Shown here: piece by piece, positions 17,973-27,420 of the stretch | How the letters are laid out: each line of letters begins with the position of its first letter | Numbering within the stretch: position 1 is the stretch's first letter | NCBI GenBank assembly: GCA_002069885.1 | Contig: MWCD01000005.1 | Coordinates: forward strand, 1 to 64,000 | From: a bacterium ADurb.Bin236 | GTDB taxonomy: Bacteria > UBP15 > UBA6099 | Reading direction: 5' to 3' | DNA: 64,000 nucleotides | The notes under the pieces: generated by a model | Database searches by the model: none | What the model saw: only the letters and a program-made list of their open reading frames with translations | Told to the model about the DNA's origin: nothing | Program-made: the position numbers and the translations under genes

Positions 17973-18823
17973 TATTTGCTCTCCTCTTCAACGACAATGT
18001 CTTCCGACACGAATTCGCGCAGCTTAGCCTCTACGACATCCCTGAGCGTGAACTGAGCGACGCTGCATTTGGAGCACGCGCCCCGCATCGCCACGACCAC
18101 TCGCGGCCCGTCTATATCCACAAGCTCTATGTCTCCGCCGTCGCGTTTAAGCTGCGGCCTTATCTCCCTCTCCACAACTTCTTCGACAAGCTTTATCCTC
18201 TGTATATTTGTGAGTTTAGTCGGCCTCTTCCGCGTCGTCTCTCCTTGCTCAAGCCCGCTCCTGACTCTTGCTATAATGCCCTCTATGTCGCTGTGACATC
18301 CGCCGCATCCGCCGCCGGCTTTCGTATAATGCGTGACTTGTTCTACCGTCCGTAGGTCGTTGTCCGCTATGGCTCTTTCAATTTCTTTTTCAGTGACGCC
18401 GAAGCAGGAGCATACTACCCTGCTGTCTGTTTTTTCCACATTGCCGGCCTCGCCGCCGGCTTTGTAATTCTCGATAGCAGCCTGCAACGCTTCCATCCCC
18501 ATGACGGAACAGTGCATTTTCTGCTCCGGAAGCCCGCCTAAGTAGTCCGCAATATCCTGATTTGTGATAGTGGAGGCCTCTTCGAGTGTTTTTCCCTTTA
18601 TCATCTCAGTCAGCGCGGATGAAGAAGCTATCGCGCTTGCGCAACCGAAAGTCTGAAATCTCGCGTCCTCGATTCTTCCTTCAGCGTCCAGCCTGAACAT
18701 CAACTTCAGCGCGTCACCGCAAGCCATGGAGCCTACCTGCCCCACCCCGTGAGCGTCTTCTATCACTCCCGTATTTCTCGGATTTAGGAAATGATCCTTA
18801 ACTTTTTCGGTATAATCCCACAT
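17972..18823 (-). CDS. nifU: Fe-S cluster scaffold NifU
   Basis: 283 residues from the ATG at 18823 (family N-terminus MWDYTEKVKDHFLNPRNTG). Three domains: IscU-type scaffold with Cys in SMACGDA, TFGCASA and MHCSVMG; a central BFD-like [2Fe-2S] domain (VVCSCFGVT and GGGCGGCHSDI); and a C-terminal Nfu domain with the CxxC in GACSKCSVAQF. All cluster-binding cysteines of full-length NifU are present. It receives sulfur from NifS, encoded next, and passes clusters to targets. Such three-domain NifU is not restricted to nitrogen fixers, and no nif genes are seen. Confidence 0.94.
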   Translation of the reverse strand: MWDYTEKVKDHFLNPRNTGVIEDAHGVGQVGSMACGDALKLMFRLDAEGRIEDARFQTFGCASAIASSSALTEMIKGKTLEEASTITNQDIADYLGGLPEQKMHCSVMGMEALQAAIENYKAGGEAGNVEKTDSRVVCSCFGVTEKEIERAIADNDLRTVEQVTHYTKAGGGCGGCHSDIEGIIARVRSGLEQGETTRKRPTKLTNIQRIKLVEEVVEREIRPQLKRDGGDIELVDIDGPRVVVAMRGACSKCSVAQFTLRDVVEAKLREFVSEDIVVEEESK

Positions 18824-18894
18824 CAGCCGCCGCCGCCTTTCAAACATTTACATATATAACTCTATTTGCGCCGTCATTGTTCCGCGATGAACCG

Positions 18895-19305
18895 CTAACC
18901 TATCTTTACTTTGTCCACTGTCGTTTGATTTAGGTAATCCATCGCGAGCTTGTTCACCTCGTGGGCAAGCCCCTGAAATGCGCACTCTTTGCATTTCATT
19001 GTTTTTTTGTGCAGAAGGCAATCCGAAATCCTAAATGGCCCTTCGACAGCCTCATACACATCGATCAGCCTGATTTTTGCGGGCGGTTTAGCCAATTCGC
19101 TTCCGCCTTTCGGGCCCCTTGTAGAGATGACTAGCCCCGACTTGGCCAGCCTCTGAATCACCTTGCTCATGTGCGCCTCGGAAACATCCAGCATCTCCGA
19201 AATTTCTTTCGTGGTGACAGGCCCTTTCTTGTAATTCGTCCCCATTATGGCCATAGCGTGAAAACCCATCGCCGCCGCGTCCGAAAGTTTCAGCATGTTC
19301 GACAT
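18895..19305 (-). CDS. Rrf2/IscR-type transcriptional regulator
   Basis: 136 residues. Winged helix (MLDVSEAHMSKVIQRLAKSGLV, then the wing STRGPKGGSELAK) followed by a dimerisation helix and three cysteines at 96, 105 and 108 (DCLLHKKTMKCKECAF). These correspond to the cluster ligands of IscR-type regulators. Lying just upstream of nifU on the same strand, it is very likely an Fe-S-sensing regulator of this operon. AGGAGG precedes the ATG by 6 bases. Confidence 0.9.
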   Translation of the reverse strand: MSNMLKLSDAAAMGFHAMAIMGTNYKKGPVTTKEISEMLDVSEAHMSKVIQRLAKSGLVISTRGPKGGSELAKPPAKIRLIDVYEAVEGPFRISDCLLHKKTMKCKECAFQGLAHEVNKLAMDYLNQTTVDKVKIG

Positions 19306-19334
19306 CAGTCGTCCTCCTGCAAATTCTTTATTGA

Positions 19335-19346
19335 GCGTTATAACGC
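19335..19346. promoter_or_regulatory. palindrome upstream of the Rrf2 gene
   Basis: A perfect 12-bp palindrome, GCGTTATAACGC, 30-41 bases upstream of the Rrf2 start codon. A candidate operator for autoregulation, though it contains TTATAA and could be part of a -10 region. Binding is inferred from position only. Confidence 0.4.
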
Positions 19347-19475
19347 CAGCAACGTAAATTGTATAAGTTTTGGTATTACAATTCCATAATCAATCAAATA
19401 GATTTTTTAGACTTAAACGGCAACCGCCGCGACCGCGGTTTGATAATTCCAACCCCCTCTGATAGACTATGCGGC

Positions 19476-20348
19476 ATGGACGGCATGGGAAAAGCGGCGA
19501 CAAAACGCTTTCAAAGAGCGATGGTAGGGCCTTTTGCAGGCCGGGTTATCGGAAAAATTAGAATATTCGGCCCCATTTCCTCCGCCGCAACATCAGGCTC
19601 TCATTTTGGCTCAATCGGGCCCGACCGCATCTCGCAGAAAATCAAATGGGCTGTCGACCGAGGCGTAAGATGTCTCATATTCGAGATAAACAGCCCCGGC
19701 GGCGCCGTGCTTCCAAGCAAAGAAATCGCAGACGCAATCCGCGCGGCGGGCGCGCCCACAGTGGCTTGGGTGCGGGATGTAGCCGCCTCCGGCGCTTACT
19801 GGGCCGCCAGCGCCTGCGACAGAATAGTGGCTGACCATATGAGTTCCGTCGGCAGCATCGGCGTAATTTCAACTCATCTGGAATTTTCAGAACTTATGAA
19901 AAAATTCGGCGTCGGCTATGAAGGCTTTAAGTCAGGCGAATTCAAAGACATGGGCGTCCCGTTCAGAAAAATCTCCGAAAAAGAACGCCGCGCCATTAAA
20001 GAACATATCGATAAAATCCACGACAGGTTCGTGGCGTCAGTCGCGGAAAACAGAGGCCTTGAAAAAAAGCAGGTTGAAAAACTGGCGGATGGACGAATTT
20101 TCCTCGGCGACGAGGCGAAAAGCCTCGGCCTAGTTGACCGGCTCGGCGGCAGAGCCGAAGCTATTCGACAATGCGAAATAATCGGAAATTTCAAACACAT
20201 CATGGTCGCCGACATAGAGGATTTTCGCGAAGAACTGCTGGTCGCAATGCGGGGATTTCTGTCGTCCGCTCCCAAGAGCGTCGGGCGCGGAGCGGCGGAA
20301 AGCGTCATAGATTGGATGCGCTCTCATTCGGGTTTCGAGGCGCGCTGA
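19476..20348 (+). CDS. sppA: S49 family signal peptide peptidase SppA
   Basis: 290 residues if started at 19476 (MDGMGK...). The S49 fold is plain: GKIRIFGPISSAA, IFEINSPGGAVLPSKEIADAI, VRDVAASGAYWAASAC containing the catalytic Ser in ASGAYW, MSSVGSIGVI, and EFKDMGVPFRKISEKER. Further on come the catalytic Lys region and GRIFLGDEAKSLGLVDRLGG. It is the short SppA-like type without a clear N-terminal membrane helix, and it degrades cleaved signal peptides or other membrane peptides. The start is uncertain: the frame runs back to 19359 and there is no strong ribosome site at any candidate. Confidence 0.88.
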   Translation: MDGMGKAATKRFQRAMVGPFAGRVIGKIRIFGPISSAATSGSHFGSIGPDRISQKIKWAVDRGVRCLIFEINSPGGAVLPSKEIADAIRAAGAPTVAWVRDVAASGAYWAASACDRIVADHMSSVGSIGVISTHLEFSELMKKFGVGYEGFKSGEFKDMGVPFRKISEKERRAIKEHIDKIHDRFVASVAENRGLEKKQVEKLADGRIFLGDEAKSLGLVDRLGGRAEAIRQCEIIGNFKHIMVADIEDFREELLVAMRGFLSSAPKSVGRGAAESVIDWMRSHSGFEAR

Positions 20349-20418
20349 ACGCAGGCTGAGATTGTATTGACGGCGCTTCGAATGCCGTCATACACAAATA
20401 TAAAGGCGGTTATTTCAA

Positions 20419-21747
20419 ATGGACAAAAAGAGGATTCTCATCCCGGACACCAACATCTTCATCAACGACCCGAACTCCATATACGCTTTCCCGAACGAAA
20501 TAATCAAGATACCCCTCGAAGTCATCGAAGAAGTCGACGATCAGAAACGCCGCTCGGACGATGTAGGCCGCAACGCCCGGCAGACATCCCGCATTCTTGA
20601 CAACCTGAGAACCGTAAACGGAAGCCTCTCAGACGGCGTCACTCTAGAAAACGGTTGCAACGTCTCCGTAGAGTTCGGCGACAAACCGATGAGCTCTCTT
20701 CCAGCCAGCCTTAGAAGCAACAAGGAAGACAACCGCATTCTCGCAACCGCGCTCTCTATACAGGACAAAAACCCGGGCAATATATGCGTGTTCATCACTT
20801 TAGACATAAACATGCGGATTAAAGCGGAAGCCATTGGCCTTGTGACTATGGACTACGAACCGGGAAAAATCCAGTTCGAGGAACTGTACAAAGGATACTC
20901 CGAAAAGGAGGTTTCCTCTTCTCAACTGGACGAACTGGCCTCGAAAGGCAAACTCGTTTTAGCAGACACGATGAGGCCTCATGAGCTTGTGGCTCTTTCC
21001 AGCCCGGAAGCCGGCAAAACCGCTAACGGACGATTCGACGCGGAAGCGGGCGCCATCGTTCCCCTAAAACACTCCTTAGATGCGGTCGTGTCAGGCATTA
21101 AACCGCTGAACATCGAACAGTTGTTTGCGTTCGAACTGTTGATGGATGACTCGGTCAGCTTGGTAACTCTCAACGGTCGAGCCGGAACAGGAAAAACTTT
21201 GATCGCGCTGGCCGCCGGATGCCACGCCGTGCTGGAACGCGGAGCTTTCGAGAGGCTGCTCATATCCCGCCCGGTCGTGCCGATGGGAAAAGACTTGGGA
21301 TTCCTCCCCGGAAGCATCGAAGAAAAAATGGACCCGTGGATGCAACCGCTTTATGACAACCTCGACCTGATTTTCACGCTGGGCGCTCAGGATAAAAAAC
21401 GCGAGAAAAGAAAAATCCGGGAGCTTGTGGAAAGCACGGGGATGATAAACATAGAGCCTCTCACTTACATCAGAGGCCGCAGCCTTCCCAACCAGTTCAT
21501 GATTGTTGACGAAGCGCAAAACCTTTCCCAGCACGAAGTAAAAACCATCATCACGCGCGCCGGAAAGAACACCAAAGTGGTTCTTACCGGCGACCCGTAC
21601 CAGATAGACCATCCATATCTGGACACCGACAGCAACGGCCTCAACTATGTCGTGGAAAGATTTAAGGACAGCCCCGCCGCCGGACACGTCACTCTAGTCA
21701 AAGGGGAGCGCTCAAAACTGGCCGAACTAGCTGCCGAACTGCTATGA
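20419..21747 (+). CDS. phoH: PIN-PhoH fusion protein (PhoH2 type)
   Basis: 442 residues. An N-terminal PIN RNase domain (ILIPDTNIFINDPNSI with conserved Asp residues, EEVDDQKRR, SNKEDNRILATAL, FITLDINMRIKA) is joined to a PhoH ATPase: Walker A GRAGTGKTLIA, SRPVVPMGKDLGFLPGS, Walker B FMIVDEAQNL and sensor VVLTGDPYQID. PhoH2-type proteins couple ATP hydrolysis to RNA unwinding and cleavage. The gene ends in a 6-base convergent overlap with the next gene. Its start is 70 bases after the SppA stop. Confidence 0.93.
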   Translation: MDKKRILIPDTNIFINDPNSIYAFPNEIIKIPLEVIEEVDDQKRRSDDVGRNARQTSRILDNLRTVNGSLSDGVTLENGCNVSVEFGDKPMSSLPASLRSNKEDNRILATALSIQDKNPGNICVFITLDINMRIKAEAIGLVTMDYEPGKIQFEELYKGYSEKEVSSSQLDELASKGKLVLADTMRPHELVALSSPEAGKTANGRFDAEAGAIVPLKHSLDAVVSGIKPLNIEQLFAFELLMDDSVSLVTLNGRAGTGKTLIALAAGCHAVLERGAFERLLISRPVVPMGKDLGFLPGSIEEKMDPWMQPLYDNLDLIFTLGAQDKKREKRKIRELVESTGMINIEPLTYIRGRSLPNQFMIVDEAQNLSQHEVKTIITRAGKNTKVVLTGDPYQIDHPYLDTDSNGLNYVVERFKDSPAAGHVTLVKGERSKLAELAAELL

Positions 21748-22527
21748 TTCTTTTCTTCGCGCTGTAACATCCGGCGCGCCCGCGCCTTTGCGGGCGGCTC
21801 CGGTGTAGACAAAAAAGATCGCTATTATCGCTAGCGCGCTCGACGCTGCGGCAATTCCGGAAACGGCAAACATAATATCCAACGCCGGACGCGAACGCTT
21901 CAATATATCAAACCCCGTCACATATATCGTCTCGCAGGCCCCATTTCCGTTATCGAGCCTAGTTGTGCTCGTGCCCCTCGAAAACCCGCCATCGTGCGAA
22001 TATTTTGACAGATAACCGGAGATGTGAATCTGATCTCCCCGGCGCGTTTTTCGAACAAGCTTCTTCAGAGCCTCGTCATCCACCAGCAGATGATTGTTTG
22101 AAAACTTGTCGCTCCTGAAAACAAAGTAAGCTTCGTTATCCCTTGTCCGGTAAAGACACATCCAATCCCTGCTGGAGAACTTAAATTTCTTGTAATGAGG
22201 CGTCCGCAGGTTCTGTCCCCATATGAGACATAGGTCCTTAATATTCAGATAGTCGCCCCATCGCTTGTGCGAGATGTTCAAGAATCCGCGCGCGTCGCTG
22301 TAAGAAACCACAAGCCCGTAAATATCATATTCATACAGCGGGTTGACTGTGTACACGATGCCGTTTCTTTCTGTCGTGAACTCTTCAATCTCCACTTCTT
22401 CCTGATACGGCTCCAGCAACAACTCCTCGACGATTCCGTCCGGGTTAGGCAGCCTGTCCTTCGTCAGTCCGCATGCGATGAAAACCGCCGCGCTAGCTAT
22501 GAATATGTATTTTAAAATGTTGTTCAT
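21742..22527 (-). CDS. probable membrane-anchored lipoprotein, unknown function
   Basis: 261 residues. The N-terminus MNNILKYIFIASAAVFIACG is a signal peptide ending in a plausible lipobox (FIAC). A globular middle has the motifs NIKDLCLIWGQN, SRDWMCLYR, SNNHLL and GDQIHISGYL. A C-terminal membrane helix (about 222-245) follows, then a basic tail. From memory the KDLC-WG-N, SNNHLL and GD-I-ISGYL pattern recurs in uncharacterised envelope proteins of diderm bacteria. Function unknown. Confidence 0.7.
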   Translation of the reverse strand: MNNILKYIFIASAAVFIACGLTKDRLPNPDGIVEELLLEPYQEEVEIEEFTTERNGIVYTVNPLYEYDIYGLVVSYSDARGFLNISHKRWGDYLNIKDLCLIWGQNLRTPHYKKFKFSSRDWMCLYRTRDNEAYFVFRSDKFSNNHLLVDDEALKKLVRKTRRGDQIHISGYLSKYSHDGGFSRGTSTTRLDNGNGACETIYVTGFDILKRSRPALDIMFAVSGIAAASSALAIIAIFFVYTGAARKGAGAPDVTARRKES

Positions 22528-22677
22528 CTTTTTTTCTCTCCAGAAGCCGACGACAAATCAAAAATCAACTCTACGGCAAACCATCAGCATTTTCAGTCAC
22601 AACGATTGTGCCTAATAAACCTTGAACAATCAAGTCGGACCGAAGGTCGCTCAGCCTGATTTGAGTCACACATCAGT

Positions 22678-22705
22678 TTTAACTATCTTAAAATACCGTT
22701 ATACT
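22678..22705 (+). promoter_or_regulatory. possible promoter of def
   Basis: TTTAAC (22678-22683) and TATACT (22700-22705) with a 16-base spacer, about 45 bases before the deformylase start. The -10 fits the sigma-70 consensus at five of six positions; the -35 is weak. Confidence 0.35.
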
Positions 22706-22746
22706 ATCAATGTGTTGTGAGAGTCATGATGGGAGACATTGCTTAA

Positions 22747-23322
22747 ATGGCGAAACTGGAAATAGTCTGCGACGGGCATCCTACGCTAAAAAAGCAGGCA
22801 AAAAGCATTAGAAAAATGACTGACGAACTGCGTTCGCTCGCAGACGATATGGTTGAAACCATGCTTTGCAGCAACGGCGTCGGCCTTGCCGGAAATCAGG
22901 TGAACCGCCCGGTGAGAATCATCACGGTCATGCACGCCCAAAACGACATTCGCGTTTACATCAATCCGAGAATATTAAAGTTTTCAAAAGAAGTCCAATA
23001 CGGCGACGAAGGCTGCCTGAGCTTCCCGCTCCTGTACGGCACGGTTTGCAGGGCCGACCGCGTGGCGGTTCAAGCGCAGACTTTGGATATGAAGAAAGTG
23101 AAAGTGGACGCCGAAGGATATCTTGCGCGAGTTTTTCAACACGAAATCGACCATCTGAACGGAATAACTTTCACAGAGCGCGCGGAGCCTGACACCTTTT
23201 ATACAATCACCAGAAAGGAATACGAAGAGGACATCGAAGGCGACGGCGAAGCTCCAGAGGAAATATCGTCAGGCGACAAAGAGGATTCTCAACCGGCGGA
23301 TGCTTCTTCGCATGCAGGTTGA
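22747..23322 (+). CDS. def: peptide deformylase
   Basis: 191 residues. It removes the formyl group from nascent proteins using a bound metal. All three motifs are present: motif 1 as GVGLAGNQV (usually GxGLAAxQ, so Gly-Asn replace Ala-x), motif 2 EGCLSFP with the metal-binding Cys, and motif 3 QHEIDHLNG with two His ligands and the catalytic Glu. The acidic C-terminal tail after residue 155 is longer than usual and probably disordered. fmt, the usual neighbour, is absent. Confidence 0.92.
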   Translation: MAKLEIVCDGHPTLKKQAKSIRKMTDELRSLADDMVETMLCSNGVGLAGNQVNRPVRIITVMHAQNDIRVYINPRILKFSKEVQYGDEGCLSFPLLYGTVCRADRVAVQAQTLDMKKVKVDAEGYLARVFQHEIDHLNGITFTERAEPDTFYTITRKEYEEDIEGDGEAPEEISSGDKEDSQPADASSHAG

Positions 23323-23457
23323 TTATCATCGACCATTTTTGCGAGCGCAACGAAATCTCTGAGCCTCGGAAAAACCGACCATGAGATTCAACTACTTGCA
23401 GATAATAAAACGCCCATATTTATAAAACAGGCATCCTTAATAATCAAATTCGCATCC

Positions 23458-26400
23458 TCAAGGAAGCAGCGCATTAGAAGAAGCGTCCGCTACCTCAGAG
23501 TCGCCGCCGCCCCTCTTGTCGTAATAGCCTTTCCGCCAGCCTTCGACGATGTAATACGCCACGGGAATTATTACCAGAGTCAAGGTTGTGGCGATGAAAA
23601 GCCCGCCGATAATCGACCAGCACAGCGGTTTCCAGAACTGAGTCTTTGCTGCGGATGCCGCCGCCAGAGGCAATATGCCGAGAATGACTGTTATCTTTGT
23701 GAGAATGATCGGGCGCATCCTAGTCAGACACGCTTCCACGCACGCCTCTCGCCTCTTCATTCCGCGCTCCCTCAGAAGGTTCGCGTAGTCGATGTATATT
23801 ATTCCGTTGTTCACCACGATTCCTACCAAGCAGAGCAAGCCTATGCCGGCGAGAATGCTGAAAGAATAGCCGAGGATGAGCAACGTGAGTATGACGCCCA
23901 CCAGCGCGTACGGCACGCACACTAGGATTATCAAGGGCTGAGTTGTCGACTTGAACTCGATAAGCAGTATGAGATAGATGAAAATCATGGACACCAAAAA
24001 CGCCACGCTTAGGTTCTTCATCGCCTCTCCGAGCAGCATCGTCTCCCCGGCAAACTCGATATTCACATTCTTCATCTCAGGGTCGTCGGCTATCATCTGT
24101 TCGCGCAGCCCCGGCATCCTCAGCTTGAGAGCGTCCACAATCCTTTTTGCCTCGAACCCTGCGGCAACGTTTGCTTCGATAGTTATCGTGCGCCTGCCCT
24201 GCTCCCGCTCAATCGAAGAAAGCCCGTCTGTCAACTGGAAAGACAAAAGATCGCTGAAATATTTCTCTTCTCCCGAAGGGAGCTTGAAAGACTGAGATTG
24301 AAGAGTCGTCACATCCTGATTCGGGTCTTTTTTTATTTTTAAGAAAATGTCAGTCTTCTCATCGCCAACCATTATGTCGCCGATTTTGTGTCCAGTGAGG
24401 GCAAGGAATATGAAACCTCCGATGTCGCGGGTCGTCATCCCCGCGCCCGCAAGCTCATCCTGCCTTGTCTTGAGAACTATCTGAGGAATATTGCCGGGGG
24501 CGTCGTTCTTGAGATCGACAACTCCCCGCTGATTCCTGAGCATTTCTTCGATAGCCTCTGTCGTTTTTCTGAGGCGAGCAAAATCATTGCCTGAAACCTG
24601 AATGTTTATCGGCGGGCCTACCGGCGGCCCAAGCACTTTTTCAATAAAGACCGCTTCCGTGCCGTCTTCGAACATGGTGGAAATCCTGTATCTGAACTCC
24701 TCTAGTATTTTCTTGTGCGATTTCCCGGTCTCCTTCATCGGCTTGAGGTCCACTATGAAGCGAGCGATGTTCGATCCGAAATAAACATGATCGTCTATCT
24801 CTATGCGCGTTCCCGATGATCCCACGTTTGACACGTAATGCTTCACATACTTCGATTCGTCAAAGAACTTCTCTATCTTCGCGACGGATTCCCGAGTGTC
24901 CTCCATCGTGCTTCCCGGCGGAGTCTTCAGGTCGATATAAAACTTGGCTGTGTCCAGTTGCGGAAACAGTTGAAGCCCCACGATTTTCAATACTACCAGC
25001 AGAACGCTCGAAACAAGTATCAGGCCCGCTGCGCTCATCACAATCGTCCCGTGATCCAGACACCACTCCACAATCCTGCCGTATCCCGCGCGCGCGCGCA
25101 GGCCGATTCTGCCGCTTTTCCGTTCTTCTTCTTTCTTTATCTTCTTCATGAATATCGAGCAAAGAACCGGGTTGAAAAAATTCGCCACAATCAGCGACGC
25201 GAGCAGCGCAAACGTGACCACTATCGAGATCGGCCGCGTGAACTCCCCAATCGGCCCTTTTAGAAATATCCCTATCGGAAGAAACGCCGCCACCACCGCC
25301 GCAGTAGATGAAAATATCGGCCAGCCGACTTCGTTGGTCGCCTCCAGCGCGGCGCGGTCCGCGCTCTTTCCCAGCGTCATGTGGCGATAAATGTTCTCGC
25401 ACACCACTATCGAGTTATCCACCATCATCCCAAGCGCCAGCAGTAACGAAAACAGCGACACCATATCTATGGTCATTCCTTTGAAATACATCGCGGTGAA
25501 AGTCATCAGGAATGACATCGGTATGGCGAAACTCACTATCGCGGCGACTCTGAACCCCAGTGAAATGAACAGCACCGCCAGAACAAGACACACCCCCCAC
25601 GCCGCATGATTCCTCAACTCGCCGATCTGGTGTCTGACGAACTCCGAAGCGTCTGACATAACAACCACATTGTCGTAGTCCTTGAGCTTTTCCTTTATCC
25701 TGTCAGCGACATCTATAGTTCCGTGGCCGCGTTTTTTCATTATCGCCAGCGTCACTCCGCGATGCCCGTCCACGTGCGCTATAGTTTCGGATTGAGGATA
25801 TGTCTCCTCGATGTCCGCCATCATCGAAAGCCTTATCGGCTCTCCCTCGTAAGTTCCTACCGCCATCCGCTTAAGATCAGCCATCTTGTCGAACTTGCCG
25901 AGCGTTCGAACAGTGTACTCCTTATTCATCACTGTCAGTTTTCCGCCGGGAAAGTTAGTGTTTATCTTTTCAAGGTTCTCAATCAAATACTTCAAGGGAT
26001 CCGTTCCGTACTTTTGCAGCGCGTCTGGGCGCATCCCGATTTCGATTCTTTTCTCGGTCGCTCCGGTCATCACGATTCTCTTGACGCCCGGAATGGCTTC
26101 AAGCTCTTTCTTTATCGTGGAAGCGTACATGCTCAGCTCGTGCTGGCTCTTTTTGTCGCCTGAAAAGCCAAGAAACATCATCGGCAGGTTTTCGAAGCTT
26201 ATCTCCTGCACAATCGGATCGAGCGCCTCGGCAGGCAGCAGCGCCTTAGCCTCGCTAATCTTGTCTCTGAACTCTTTAAACTTCGTTTCCGGATCGACCG
26301 TTTCGTTGAAATAAACAACCACTAACGACACGTTATGCCATGATGATGATGAAATACGCGAAACGTCTTCAATTTCTGCGATCTTCTGTTCCACAGGGAT

Positions 26401-26592
26401 GGTGACGAGGCTTTCGACCTCCTCAGGAGCCCCTCCCACAAGAGGAATGGCCGCGTATATCACCGGCGCGTTCACTTCGGGCAGCGTCTCAACTCGGAGT
26501 TTGAGCAGCGACCCCGCCCCGAACCACACTAGCAACAGCATTATTACGATTGTGAAAATTGGTTTTTCCAAAAAAAACTTGGTCAGGTTCAT
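23458..26592 (-). CDS. RND family efflux transporter (AcrB/HAE1 type)
   Basis: 1044 residues, the usual length. Twelve-helix RND pump: N-terminal MNLTKFFLEKPIFTIVIMLLLVWF, a large periplasmic loop, then the TM4 proton-relay motif ALGMMVDNSIVVCENIYRH where the second Asp of the usual DD pair is Asn. A second periplasmic loop follows, and the TM10-11 segment LVGIVVNNGIIYIDYANLL. It should be an H+- or Na+-driven drug or lipid exporter in a double-membrane envelope. No membrane-fusion or outer-membrane-channel gene is adjacent in this window, so partners must be encoded elsewhere or absent. Confidence 0.93.
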   Translation of the reverse strand: MNLTKFFLEKPIFTIVIMLLLVWFGAGSLLKLRVETLPEVNAPVIYAAIPLVGGAPEEVESLVTIPVEQKIAEIEDVSRISSSSWHNVSLVVVYFNETVDPETKFKEFRDKISEAKALLPAEALDPIVQEISFENLPMMFLGFSGDKKSQHELSMYASTIKKELEAIPGVKRIVMTGATEKRIEIGMRPDALQKYGTDPLKYLIENLEKINTNFPGGKLTVMNKEYTVRTLGKFDKMADLKRMAVGTYEGEPIRLSMMADIEETYPQSETIAHVDGHRGVTLAIMKKRGHGTIDVADRIKEKLKDYDNVVVMSDASEFVRHQIGELRNHAAWGVCLVLAVLFISLGFRVAAIVSFAIPMSFLMTFTAMYFKGMTIDMVSLFSLLLALGMMVDNSIVVCENIYRHMTLGKSADRAALEATNEVGWPIFSSTAAVVAAFLPIGIFLKGPIGEFTRPISIVVTFALLASLIVANFFNPVLCSIFMKKIKKEEERKSGRIGLRARAGYGRIVEWCLDHGTIVMSAAGLILVSSVLLVVLKIVGLQLFPQLDTAKFYIDLKTPPGSTMEDTRESVAKIEKFFDESKYVKHYVSNVGSSGTRIEIDDHVYFGSNIARFIVDLKPMKETGKSHKKILEEFRYRISTMFEDGTEAVFIEKVLGPPVGPPINIQVSGNDFARLRKTTEAIEEMLRNQRGVVDLKNDAPGNIPQIVLKTRQDELAGAGMTTRDIGGFIFLALTGHKIGDIMVGDEKTDIFLKIKKDPNQDVTTLQSQSFKLPSGEEKYFSDLLSFQLTDGLSSIEREQGRRTITIEANVAAGFEAKRIVDALKLRMPGLREQMIADDPEMKNVNIEFAGETMLLGEAMKNLSVAFLVSMIFIYLILLIEFKSTTQPLIILVCVPYALVGVILTLLILGYSFSILAGIGLLCLVGIVVNNGIIYIDYANLLRERGMKRREACVEACLTRMRPIILTKITVILGILPLAAASAAKTQFWKPLCWSIIGGLFIATTLTLVIIPVAYYIVEGWRKGYYDKRGGGDSEVADASSNALLP

Positions 26593-26807
26593 TGTGGAAC
26601 CTCCCGGTCGCGGCGGTCATGTCCGCGCGCGCTTATTATACACTCCGCCAAGCGCGATTGAATAGAAAGGTTGTCAAAAATGAGAATGTCTTACATTCGA
26701 AGTCAAACAATGCCAGTCCGCTCTAGAGGATTGATATAGCCGCATCATTTTTGTTTTTTCATGTGAGATCAAGCGGGTAAAAATCCAACTTGTCAAAAAA
26801 TCAAAAA

Positions 26808-27230
26808 TCACAACCCCGGCAAAGGCGCCGGGGGCGGGGCCGCTGCCACACAATGCCCTTTAAGCGTTTCTTTTACCGCAGAGATCAACTCGTCAATTTC
26901 GAAAGGCTTAGACACGAAACGCCGCGCCCCGGTCATAAAGCTTTTCAATTTGCATTCGATACTGTTTCTTCCTGACAACACCAGCACGGCCGCGCCTGAA
27001 CCGCCGTCTCGCGGATTCACCGCCCTGTCGCATATTTCCATGCCGTCCCCGTCCGGAAGCATAAGATCAAGAGCCACGAGATCGAACTTGTCTGTTTCCA
27101 ACGCGCGGGTAGCCTCGCAATATCCAGACACGAGTTCAGTCCTGTATCCGGCGTTTTCCAAGGCCTCGCCGAGGAGCTCCCGCAGATCGTCATCATCTTC
27201 GACAACAAGTATCTTCGGTTGCTTATTCAT
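26808..27230 (-). CDS. stand-alone response regulator (CheY-like receiver)
   Basis: 140 residues from the ATG at 27230, preceded by GGGGGGAG. Single receiver: ILVVEDDDDLRELL, phospho-acceptor in LVALDLMLPDGDGM, LVLSGRN, and the terminal Lys in RRFVSKPFEIDELI. A short proline/alanine tail (AAAPPPAPLPGL) replaces any output domain. It is similar to the regulator at 4581-5021 and likewise has no kinase neighbour, so both may take signals from distant or shared kinases. Confidence 0.88.
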   Translation of the reverse strand: MNKQPKILVVEDDDDLRELLGEALENAGYRTELVSGYCEATRALETDKFDLVALDLMLPDGDGMEICDRAVNPRDGGSGAAVLVLSGRNSIECKLKSFMTGARRFVSKPFEIDELISAVKETLKGHCVAAAPPPAPLPGL

Positions 27231-27420
27231 GTCTCCCCCCTTGCCAGCCTTAATTCTCATATTAATTACACTAACTGAATACCATTTACCCGCTCAGGCA
27301 TGGTTTCAAACAAATTCTCACAAAAACACTCCGCATGTCTGGAATGTCCATTTCTCGGTTCGCGCCTGATATGAAATTAAAAGAGGAAAGCATGTGTGAA
27401 CGAAAAGAGCGTATAAAAGC

